Origin: Siphonodentalium dalli
Taxonomy: Eukaryota; Mollusca; Scaphopoda; Gadilida; Siphonodentaliidae
Direction: 5' to 3'
Assembly: GCA_032622095.1 (NCBI GenBank)
Contig: CP136066.1
Coordinates: 130,291,917-130,355,916 of the forward strand
Length of the DNA: 64,000 bases
Within the stretch, counting starts at the first letter, position 1. Every line of letters begins with the position of its first letter. Position numbers and translations under genes: made by a program. Below, piece after piece: positions 38,341-48,562 of this stretch. The notes under the pieces were generated by a model. That model worked only from the letters and a program-made list of their open reading frames with translations, was not told where the DNA came from and made no database searches.

Positions 38341-39069
38341 ACTGTTTTTACAGAAACATAGTTATTCTATGCTGAATTTTGCTATATTCATGTATAATCA
38401 GGTAACTTGTACACTGACAATGGCAACCACCAGTAGGTTGTATGATAAACCCTATTAAAACATAAAATGTCAGGCTTTTTGTCCTCTTTCCTACCCCCCC
38501 CCCCCCCCCCCCCCCGAAAATGGCCGAGCCGATGAAACTTGGTACGTGGAAGTACTTTCGGCCGAGGAGTGGCATGGGCCTATTAATTTGCCCATGCGAA
38601 GTGACCTTGAAATCGGGTCATTTCAAGGTCGAACGCCCGAGTATCGCGGGATTTCGATGAAAATTAGTGTCTAGGGATACTTTCGTATGGGGAGTGTCGT
38701 AAGCCTATTCGTTTGCCCGTGCGACATGACCTTGACATTGGATCAATTCAAGGTCAAATAGCAAATTTTGATGGGATTTCGACGAAATTTGATACGCGGG
38801 TTTACTTTTGTCCACTGAGTGTTTTGGAATCGTGGTCCCGACCTGACCTTGACCTTCAAAATGATCAATTCGAGGTCAAATCGGGTAAAACCGGATGGAT
38901 TTAGACGGGTACTTTTGTCGGGTACTTTTGTCCGGGCAGTGTTTTGGACGGGTCAAATCGTGACCCCACCTGACCTTGACCTTCAAAATGGACAATTCAA
39001 GGTCAAATCGCGCAATTCGTCGAAAAGCAGAGGAGAAACAGCCCGGACGAAGTCGGGTCCACCTGCTAG
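38341..39069 (-). repeat. Inverted relative of the array units
   Basis: On the minus strand it begins CTAGCAGGTGGACCCGACTT at 39069, with the same CCCGACTTCGTCCGGG hairpin as units G1/G2. Several blocks of TTTGACCTTGAATTG and TCAAGGTCAGGT follow. It abuts an (AT)10 run at 39071-39090. Its distal end is unclear; it contains a C22 tract at 38494-38515. Confidence 0.6.
38494..38515. repeat. C22 homopolymer
   Basis: There are twenty-two consecutive C on the + strand. The minus strand is G22, able in principle to form G-quadruplexes. Length in an assembly at such a site is uncertain. Confidence 0.85.
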
Positions 39070-39699
39070 TATATATATATATATATATATGCATGTATAC
39101 CAGTACTTTACAAACAAGAGCTGTTAATCCCATAAAAGACCTATCCACCCACATCAGGTACTACAGGTAGAATGCCCCATGCACATGCTAGAGGGGAGAT
39201 GATCAGCATCTAAGTGTATACCATAGACTGCCAGGCTAAATAAAGCAGTTAGTCAGCATGTCATCTCATTAATCCAGTCCAATGTTAGGACTATTAAACT
39301 GTCCATTGCTGATTGACACAACATATTCATTGTGTTAAAACAGAGATAAAGTGTTTGTGTGAGAATGTTTGATTGATTATCAGTCGAATACGCATTACCT
39401 GTCATGCGATTATTGGACTGCCGATATATTATATACTGTGAAGAAATAATGTGGGCGGTGTAAGACGGTGTTGGTTTTAATATTGTGGTGTTGACTATTA
39501 ATCACAATACTGTACAGCCCTACCTGACTGTCTAAATTGCTTTTGGGTCATCATATCTCTTTCGGTGACAGAAAATCCTCATTTTTTCACATTTCAGAAA
39601 TTGTCACTATGAATTCCTGATGTGGTTCTGGGTCTAAAAATACCCCCCCCCCCCCATATAGATAGATGAAACTGAGGAATTATTTTTAAAACATTTCAG

Positions 39700-39875
39700 G
39701 TTGCTGGTGTCAAGAGCCTCATGAACGACCAACTTTTTCAGAAATTCTTATGAAGTTGAGTGAGATAGCTACATCTCCATTCATGACAACTCCTCAAGAT
39801 TCTTTTCATGTCATGCAAGATGACTGGAAGGCAGAGATAGAGGAGATGTTTGAAGAACTGAGGAGTCGGGAGAAG
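39700..39875 (+). CDS. Mixed-lineage kinase, internal exon: kinase subdomain XI and linker
   Basis: The acceptor ATTTCAG ends at 39699. The exon supplies the last two bases of the codon split at 12071, then CWCQEPHERPTFSEILMKLS, TPQDSFHVMQDDWKAEIEEM and FEELRSREK. It ends in phase 0 before the donor GTATTT at 39876. The CW-x5-RP-x-F pattern is kinase subdomain XI. The DSFHxMQxDWKxEIExMFxELRxxEK stretch is the signature that joins the MLK kinase domain to its leucine zippers. Length is 176 nt. The intron before it is 27,628 bp. The family's usual 'ADCW' is 'CGCW' here; the other positions agree well. Confidence 0.92.
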
Positions 39876-40056
39876 GTATTTATGATCTTTGTGTGTGTGG
39901 GATTCTTCAGAGAATGATCCATGTTCTGATGCACAGCCCACATGCCTCCATTACCTCAGCACACAATTTCCCAGATCACATTCTGAACCCTATGTTTTGT
40001 TTATACTTGCCTCTATATTTCATTAACTAATCCCAGAATCTTTTTAGTTCAATTGG

Positions 40057-41472
40057 ACAAAGCCATGTTTGAGCTATTGCCATGGGTTGGTGTCCGTCCA
40101 TATGTCTGTCCATCTGTGTATCAACAATTTACTTTTGTACACTTTACAGGCCACATACCTCTTCCTTATATTCACCAAAGTTCATATAGAGTTTTGGGTT
40201 ACCTCTTATATGGGAGCTATCAATTTTTCGGAATATTGTTAAAAATCTTGACCGCCAAAAGCTAACAGTTTTCATCTGATTTGTGACCTCTAGATGGGAG
40301 CTATTCAAATTTGTCCTAAAACATGGCCCCCCAGTGATCACCTTGGATTTCATATTTGAAGCTATGCCTATGGGCACACATTGTAGCCCACATTTATTGA
40401 GAATTTTTTTGTTAATTTACAGGTATGTTTAAGATCACCTCTAGATCAGACCTGTTTACTTTCCCGATTTCGGCGGGAATCTCCCGATTTTGTGTCAATT
40501 CTCCTGTGCTCCCGATCGGGAAACGAAATCTCCCGATTCAAAAGATAAAACCAAAAATTAGCATATGGCTGTAGCAAGCGATATTATAAAGCCATGCATG
40601 CCATAGTGTTACAAATCAATTAAGATTATATCGCCTGCGAGTTAAACAGTGACAAAATGTTGACACAACAGCATTGAGTAAGTAAATGCGGTCTTCTATG
40701 TCCAGACAAGGATTATAATATATCAAACAAGAAGCCTTCCTTTTTGGCCATACTTAATAAAGTGTTGGTTTCTGCTCATCCCGACTGACTGCTTTAAAAC
40801 CGCCGACTCAAATTATTATATTGCCGATTTAAACTTTTTGTTAGGTTTTGTGTCGGTCAAAGTTCCATTTTTTTTTGTATTCCGGTTTTGTATACGCAAT
40901 AACAGAACGCGAATCGAACGGACCTCAAACAATTCTGTCAATTGCATACTCTCTTTAAATTCACCGATGTTACTTGAAGTTACTGAATATATTTGGCAAC
41001 AAAATTATCTGAGAGCACCATTTGATAGTGGGCAAAAATAGTTTTAATCATTGTAACAGTATTGCCTTGTTCGAAATAAAACGTGATCCATAACCGGAAA
41101 ATCTTAATTTTATTCCCAATGTGGCAATGATTCAGACTCAAGAGATTTTAGTGACACTCGGTATCAAGGCGGTTAATTGTGGCAGATGCAAACCAAATGC
41201 AACAAACAGTTTAAATGACATTTAAATGAAAAATGTGAAGTTTTTTTTCCATGATACTGACATTGAAAAAAAATCTCCCTATTTTTCACTAAATCTCCCT
41301 ATTTCTGAGGACAAATCTCCCTATTTCCAATTTTGAAAGTAAACAGGTCTGCTCAAGATGGGAGCTATCGACTGTGAATGATTTTCAAACATGTAAAGCC
41401 AGCAGCCACCTTGAAGTTTACCCCTTGCATGACTAAATCCTTCGGGATGCTGTAGAGCCTGCGTTTTTAGGT
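40057..41472 (+). mobile_element. Family C-related Helentron-like fragment, interrupted
   Basis: GTTTGAGCTATTGCCATGG followed by GTCCGTCC-rich sequence marks the 5' part. Units carry TGACCTCTAGATGGGAGCTA and ACATGGCCCCCCAGTGATC. A hAT-like element splits it at 40447-41351, after which AAGATGGGAGCTATCGACTG resumes. The last unit runs to about 41470, where family D copy 2 begins. Confidence 0.6.
40447..41351. mobile_element. hAT-like non-autonomous element, 905 bp
   Basis: The terminal inverted repeat is CAGACCTGTTTACTTTC, 17 bp and perfect at both ends. The flanks are CTCTAGAT (40439-40446) and CTCAAGAT (41352-41359), an 8-bp target duplication with one difference. CAG-starting ends and an 8-bp duplication define the hAT superfamily. 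Subterminal repeats are CCCGATTT/AAATCTCCC on the left and AAATCTCCCTATTT, three times, on the right. No transposase remnant was recognised. Confidence 0.78.
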
Positions 41473-43445
41473 GTACCCATACCATGTATGGTACACATAA
41501 TGCTGACGTCCGGATCAACCATCTGCCGTTCGTCCATCTGTCTGTTCATCCATCCTTCTGTCTGTCCACCTTTCTGTCTGTCCGTAGACACTTGCTATCC
41601 GATTCGATAACTCAAGTATTTTTTATCGGATCGTGTTCATATTTTATAGAAATGTTTATGATGACACACTCCTCACCTGTAAAGTTTTTGGTATCAATCG
41701 GTTTATCAGTTAAGAAATTATTAACACTTTGCATCCACACATAGGCATGAGCTATTCAATGCTGTAACCTAAGTATTTTTTGTCCGATTGTGTTCATATT
41801 TGATATGTAGGTTTATAATGACACACCCCTCACCTGTATAGTTTTTGGTGTCGATTAGTTGATCAGTTTAGAAAATAACTAACCCTGCACACAAATGCTA
41901 TCTGATGCATCTAAGTCAAACAATTTTCTTCTGATGTACCTCATATTTCTTACCTTGGTCTTTCTTAGCACGTTCTTCATCTGTATGGATTTTGGTATTA
42001 GTTTAGTTAACCCTTTCCACTCTTGTTTTTAAATAGAATTCATCCAAGCCAGGATGACTTAAATATTTTTCATCTGATCAGCACCAAATTTGGTACATAT
42101 GATCCTCACCCCAAAATACAGTTCAAGTTCGAATTTGGGTTTGATCTGTTTTATTTTAACAGAGTTATGGCCATTTATAATTCAAGTAACTGATAATGTA
42201 ATTAATACCTGTTTGCCACTGAAGAGAACTTCTCATCACACAGAGCCTGTCTTATTGGTTTTAGTTTTGTTCAGCTGGACACTAGATAGATAGATAGTTA
42301 GATAACACTTGGCTTAACACATGGCTAGCTTTAGTCTGTTGATAAAATATGTCAAAATATAATTAATGGATGGCTCTCTGTTAGTTAACCCCTTTGTTGA
42401 AACAGGTCCATTAGTTAATGTACACTCTATAAGACAACTATTCTAAAAGAATAAATTGGAATGGTCCATTGTTTATATGTTGGGATGTTTTACAGACATT
42501 GCTGTTTATAGACATTGTTGTTTACAGACACTGTATCTTAGAAATAAATTAACCCACCCATCATCATATGATGTCATTGAAAATGATTAACCCCCTCCAC
42601 ACATATCGTCTTTTGATGTATTTCATCTGATCATTGTCCTATTCTATGTCCAGGTTGATGATGATCCACTTTTCACTTGCATGTATTTTGGGATTAAAAT
42701 TAACCCATTCCATAGACACATGATATCCGATAGGCAGATATTAAATTATCTCTTTCACCTTGAGCCAGGTTCAGTAAGGATTTCTATAAGCCACCAATTG
42801 AATATTCATCATTTGAGGAAACATCTTATTTTGAAATTCCCTCAATTGCATTTAGGCTGCAGGATAATAATGGTGCTGGTATTCTTGAGGCTGACTTATT
42901 TGTCAAATATTTTTCACCCGATCACTTTTATAATCTCATTCAGGTTGATCATGACACATTCTTCACCTGTATAGATTTTGGTATTGATTGAATGGTTTTG
43001 AAAATATTTACCATACATTCAATAATATTTCTGCTGTTTACAGACATTGTATCTTTCCAATGATCAGCTTAGAATAAAATTAACCATAGATATACTGTAT
43101 GCGATCCAATGTTATGACTCTTAATATTTTCAATTTGACCATTCTCATATCTCACCTTTAGTTACTGACAATTCTGCATTAAAATATTTTATATCCAACC
43201 ATTATCGATCATATTTAATATCAAGGTCTATACACCCCTCACTTGTATAGATGTTCAGGTATTGGTCTCTAATCTCAATGATCCCATAACTTTTAATATG
43301 CAGCTAACACAACAACATAATATGTTATGACTCAGGTTCCAATGTAAGAAGTAGATAAATAGAGTTATCATGATGTTATTTACTTAATTTTTTAACTATT
43401 ATATCTTTAACAGCAATGGTGCATCTGTCTGACTATGGTTGTAGC
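41473..43445 (+). mobile_element. Helentron-like element, family D copy 2
   Basis: The 5' palindrome GTGTACCCATACCAT..ATGGTACAC and a TGTC/ATCC run at 41530-41590 start the element. The body shares long stretches with copy 1, for example TAACCCATTCCATAGACACA and GATAGGCAGATATTAAATTA at about 42700-42750, and TATATCCAACCATTATCGAT near 43190. I could not find the 3' inverted repeat and hairpin present in copy 1, so this copy is probably 3'-truncated. Confidence 0.62.
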
Positions 43446-43534
43446 CCAGTGGATTAACAAAAACTTCGTGACTGGCCGGATTATAGCATGACATTTGGTA
43501 CATATGTTCTTTGAACATAGGGTAATCTTTTTGG

Positions 43535-43535
<1 letters not shown>

Positions 43536-43565
<30 letters not shown>
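43536..43565 (+). repeat. G30 homopolymer
   Basis: Thirty consecutive G lie on the + strand, inside the 16.5-kb MLK intron, so the run would be G-rich in the nascent pre-mRNA. It could fold as a G-quadruplex and is prone to sequencing error and length change. Confidence 0.85.
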
Positions 43566-43566
<1 letters not shown>

Positions 43567-44017
43567 GCCCGGATACCAGATCGTGGTGAGGAATAAATTT
43601 GGTTTCCGGGGCAACAGCATCTGGAAAATTGGAGGAATCGGGAAATACCTGTTTCTGTTAAACTAATTGGTACTATGTTTGATATTAGTAACTAAGTTCA
43701 GAATACAAGTGGTTGGCCACTTCATAATATAAATGGGGAGAGGCATTTGTGTCAAGGTCAACCACTAAGGTCAAGGTCATTTAGTAATTTGTTCATTTAC
43801 AACTAGTAATTCAGCATTCACTTGCCCCTAAATGTACCTATTTCGCAATTAACCCAAACCATGTAATTTATGTAGAATCTAAGGTTTCTTGCCTTCAATT
43901 TGGTGTATGAACTGCCTTATTGAAGTATTTTGTTTTCCAGTTTGAACTGTTTGAATTGTCATAATCAGGGCCTGAAATTTCAGAATTTTTCATCTGAGCT
44001 GCCAACTGCCATAGTCT
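43566..44017. other. Intron stretch
   Basis: TGTCAAGGTCAACCACTAAG and GTCAAGGTCATTTAG at about 43750-43785 resemble the AGGTCA-rich motifs of the array units. Nothing else was recognised. Confidence 0.4.
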
Positions 44018-47000
44018 GGCTGTCGGAGCTGAATTATAGGACCTACCCGGAAAAAATTCTTAACAAGCTAAATTTGGTATCGTTGGAAAGAGAAGACCTT
44101 CGAGTATAACATATCCAAAATCTGCAAAAATCCGCTTTGGGGAAAATTTTCTACCACGCCCTGAATAGGGGAGGGTCTGGCGCAATTTATGAAGGTAACT
44201 GTGACTACGGGACTCCGTATGTGCGCTATTAGTGATCTAGATACAAGTTGTTTTCAGTACACATATTTAAACACAATGAACGATTATATAATTGCAACGA
44301 AATATATTTACATAAACATGGACAATGGAAAGCGTATATATTTCTTATATCATGGTGAAAGTCCATTTTATTAAACGCTCTTTAATAGCTTTCATTAAAC
44401 TACATATATAGTCAGTCTCTAATTTATCGTTCTTGCTTGAACGTGGCGATATACTGTGAAAAACGAAGTGATGGGCCTACATGTAAATTAACGATCTTTG
44501 TTTTAAGCATATCGGGAAATGACTCGTGTTGAACGCTTTTTAATGGTTCAAGACGATCAATTCAATGATTTATGTAATATAACTATCAAATATAACGTAG
44601 GAATTGCTTCTTCAAGTGTGTGGTTGCAAATAATTTCTTGATATAGTTGATTTGATAGGTGTTTTGTGTGACATTGTATTTATGTGTCGCCTTCTGTTGA
44701 AACCTAACAGTGCCAACATACGCAGAAGGCTTATTGTATATTCAAGCTGCATTGTTCTTGGTTGAGTTTTTTTTATGATCCTACTTGTCTCTCGTTCGGT
44801 ATGGTAAGTGTTCGGCGATGGCAGAACCAACCTCGTATGTTAGGGCCAGCAACTCTCAAGAGGACTTGTATGTCTTGTCCTTTCATAGCATGTGTCAATG
44901 TAATGTGGACACTAAGGAAAATCCATTGGTAAAAGTTATGGTAAAATGATGGGAGACTTTGATTGACTTGTCTGATAAGCGAAGATATAACCACTTATCT
45001 GAATATTTAAAGGGGCAACAAATAACCAAACCCATTGATAAGGTCTTGGTCCATAAAGACTGTAGGCGTGATTTCACTGATAGGAAAAGAATCTTCAGTG
45101 TAAATCCTGAGTGTATGGATACGGTTCCACTCTCAAAGAAAATGAGGTATAAACAAGACCCATTTAATTTCAAAGAAGACTGTTTCATATGTGGAAAGGG
45201 TGCCACATCAGATCCCTGTCAGCCCGGTTGAAGGCAAGTGCGAACAGTAGCAACTCTCCCTATTATAGATACAAACTTTTAGAACATTGCCGAATAAGAG
45301 AAGAATCTTGAGCATTGAAGGTTCAGAGACTCATTGTAAGTTGCATTGATCTCGTTCCTGCAGAAGCCGTGTATCATGCATCTTGTTTCACCATGTTCTT
45401 GGGAGAAATAAATGAGGATCCATCTGAGAGAAAACCACAGGGCAGAATACCAAATGTCGAAATACAACGCTCATTTGATTCGTTGTGTGTATGGCTGGAG
45501 TCTGGGGTGGTACAGAACTGTATACTCGGTCCGAGTTACATACTCAAATGGTAGAACTAGCAATTGGGTCAGAATCTTAATTTAATCAAACGCCTTAAAC
45601 AGAAATTGGAAGAACGGTATGGGGAGTATATCTTTTTTGCTGAAATTGAAGGGCATGTCAACGACATTTGCTTCAAAGATATGGCCAAGTACTCGACAAA
45701 TGACAAGTGGTATGCGGATAAGAAAGATGACATAGAGGAGGCAGACAGAGTTGTTGTGACCGCCGCGAAGATGATTAGGGAAATGACATATGATAAGAAA
45801 ACCTACCCCACCAGCGAGGAGATAGGGAATATTGACAACAGAAATAAATGGATTCCTTGCCATTTACAAATGTTTCTGGAAAAACTAGTTCCATCTGAAA
45901 TAAAACAGAATAGCAATGGTCACAGTATTGTGTAATCTGTTATTAACCCTACCCTTTTTGGTACTGCATGGGTTGAAATGGGTCGCGTGTTCGGGTCAAG
46001 GTGGCTTGTTGATGAACTGTCTAAATTGGGGTTTTCAATTACTTACTACGAAGTAAGGAGGTACAATCAATCAGTGATCCAAGTGGAAAGTCTTGAGAGT
46101 ACACTAGTGGAGTAGTTTCCAGGTACGTTTACTCAGTGGGCAGCAGATAATGTCGACCACAACGTCGCTACTATTGATAGTAAAGGGTTCTTTTCATGAT
46201 ATGGGGATAATCGCAGTCTCAGCTCAAAAGGCGGCACCCAATATCAAAAGTCACCACTCGTCAAAACGGGCTGTGGTTGAAGAACTAATCGAAGACAGGG
46301 GTGTGCCTATCACACACTATTTGAAACATACAAAGCTGGGATTTTCCACAATAAAGTACCGATCCATGCTTGAGTTACAAAACCCATGCACACTGCCTCC
46401 AGGTTTGAACATGGGTCGGCATTGTGATTGGCTTTCAAATCGAGCAATGAAACACACCGAACTGCATGGTTTGGATTCATGGAACACATATTTTCTTCAA
46501 ACAACTCAGAACCTTCAGCCAAGTCAGAAGTTCTTTTTCTACCGATAATCAGATGAGGTTTGTTTGTTTTCCACTCCACTTTGATGTATATTCAGAATCA
46601 CGCGACACAGTTGGGAACTGTGACTCCATGCGTTTGACCAGTCACTTTGGTTCAAAGCGGTTGAGATAATTGAAGCCAAGTCACTTGGAATAGTTTGTAG
46701 ACTCGGCAGCTTCCATCTGATTATGAGTTTCATGAGTAGAATTGGTACCATGATGAATTGGTCGGGGTTAGATGAGGCTCTTGAAAACGTGTATGGTTCA
46801 AACGTAGTTGCCACAATGCTTTCCGGGAAGGCATTCTCGCGAGCGCTCAGATGTCATTTCCTTGTAGACGGAGCCCTTACTCATGGAATAAGCTGTTGGA
46901 TGAATTGATATTTGAGGATTCAAATGAAATGTCCGAGTGGACAGCCTATGACGCGGCATCAAACGCGACATCAGATACCGAATTATCTGCAAAATCAAAT

Positions 47001-48562
47001 GTCGAAGTACCTCAAATGTTGAATAATCGGCAATCGAAGGAATCGCTGCAACTGGTACTGATAGTTTCGAAGGGGAGAAGCTTAGTCAGGCTGAAGTGAA
47101 AGCAATAATTGAGCTGTGTGAAAAAGTGTTTGATGGTTCCATCCCAGTTTCGGCTGTTTCCGATTCAATAGAACTTATGAAAGAACTTATGTTATATTAC
47201 AAGACATACCTTGGCGAGAAATCCAGAACATCCAAACTTTGGTTACATTATATGGAGAGTCTAGAAATGTTGAAAGATTTTATTCGAGCTGAGAGAACAG
47301 GAGATTTGAATCTCCATTTAGTAGTTGTTGGAAAAATGTTGAATGTGTTTGCCGCCACTGGGCACGTGCACTATGCGAAGAGCTGTCGCTTGTTTTTTTG
47401 CGAATGGTGTGTATACTATTCAAAGGAGCAGTAGGATTTTGGCCATGACTGTTAAGTGACCTAATTATTGAGCAAAACATGATGCGTTCCATCAAAAGTC
47501 GGGGTGGACTTACACGAGGAAGAGGCCTAACTGAATATGTACGCCAGCAGGGTTTATGATGAAACGATTAGAATCGTCTGCTCAACTGCAACATCTTTCC
47601 ATAGAAATCAGCAATCAGGCTGCGTCAGCCCAACCGGTAGGCGAGGCCGGTTCGAAGATTTTCATTCAAATGTACTCGGCCATGTAAGATACGCCAAGTT
47701 GATGACCATGATTTCCTCCGGCAGGTCTGCTATCGAACCTCAGAAATTGCCACACACAGAGAGGGCAGCCTATTTCCATAGTCTTAGGGTTCACTTACTT
47801 GTTTTAATATGGGCATAACTCGGGAAAATAGATCTAGAACCAAAACATTGGGGATGGAAACTGCAGGGGTCAATACTTATCACAATATAAATGACTGACC
47901 AAGAACCAGAACCAGAAATTCTTCTTAAATTCATTCGATGCAATTGAAAAATGTCGTCAAGGAATCTTTGTGGCACAATCCAATGCTCATGTCGGAAAAA
48001 ATGGATTTGAGTGTGTCACTGCCTGTTGGGGATTGTCGTGGGGAGATTTGCACGATTTTTTTCAACGGTTGTTGATCAGGAACTGGATTGAGTGTGGCTT
48101 TATCGCCAGAAAGCAATCTCAACACTCAATATATATATCTTTCTTTTTGGTGGGGGATTCAAAGTCAATACATTCATAATGTGGAAAATTAGTGGGGAAA
48201 ATATAGAAAAACACATATTTTCCGGATTTGGCTGACATTTTGGCCGCCGTGTTTAGGTCTTTTACCCGGAAACAACATAGTTTGTTCTGGAAATATATTG
48301 TATACACTTCAAAATGACTTTTGGTTATAACACGGGTTGATAATTTTATATTGTGCGTCAAACAATAGACTTCTCGAAATGTTCAACTTTCAAGCGGCCA
48401 TGTTGGATGCCATCTTGAATAAAAAAAATTCCCCAATGCGGATTTTAGCGGATTTTGGATATGTTCACCAAAGGGTTATGATGCATCGAATGACACACCA
48501 AATTTAGCTCGTTAAGATTTTTTTCCGGGTTCAACCCTTCAACAGCCAGACTACCATGGTAA
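44018..48562 (+). mobile_element. Element with about 125-bp inverted ends carrying the N-terminal half of a PIN/CXC family protein
   Basis: The left end, 44018-44142, reads CCATAGTCTGGCTGTCGGAG, CCCGGAAAAAATTCTTAACA and ACATATCCAAAATCTGC. The right end, 48437-48562, is its inverse (CAGCCAGACTACCATGG at the outer edge). Between them lies a broken gene of about 3.2 kb. The arrangement suggests a DNA transposon of roughly 4.5 kb, but two independent inverted copies of another repeat cannot be excluded. No target duplication was identified. Confidence 0.55.
44770..47980 (+). pseudogene. Broken gene: N-terminal half of the PIN-like/CXC protein family
   Basis: Segments in different frames appear in the order expected for the family. 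They are VLVHKDCRRDFTD (45045), CFICGKGA (45183), AEAVYHASCF (45360), HNVATIDSKGSFHDMGII (46155-46215) and RLGSFHLIMSFMSRIGTMMNW (46698-46760). MLSGKAFSRALRCHFLVDGA (46816-46876) and SRTSKLWLHYMESLEMLKDF follow, then RAERTGDLNLHL and FAATGHVHYAKSCRLFF (47220-47400). Last is a GG-LTRGRGL-type motif split by a frameshift near 47505. Many stops and shifts break it, so it is dead. The PIN and CXC half is absent; it occurs instead at 6164-8850. The family is widespread in invertebrate predictions, but its function is not established to my knowledge. Confidence 0.72.

Noticed and set aside
39738-39941. Minus-strand gene opposite the MLK exon
   Set aside because: It is the antisense of the conserved kinase exon and shows no domain of its own.
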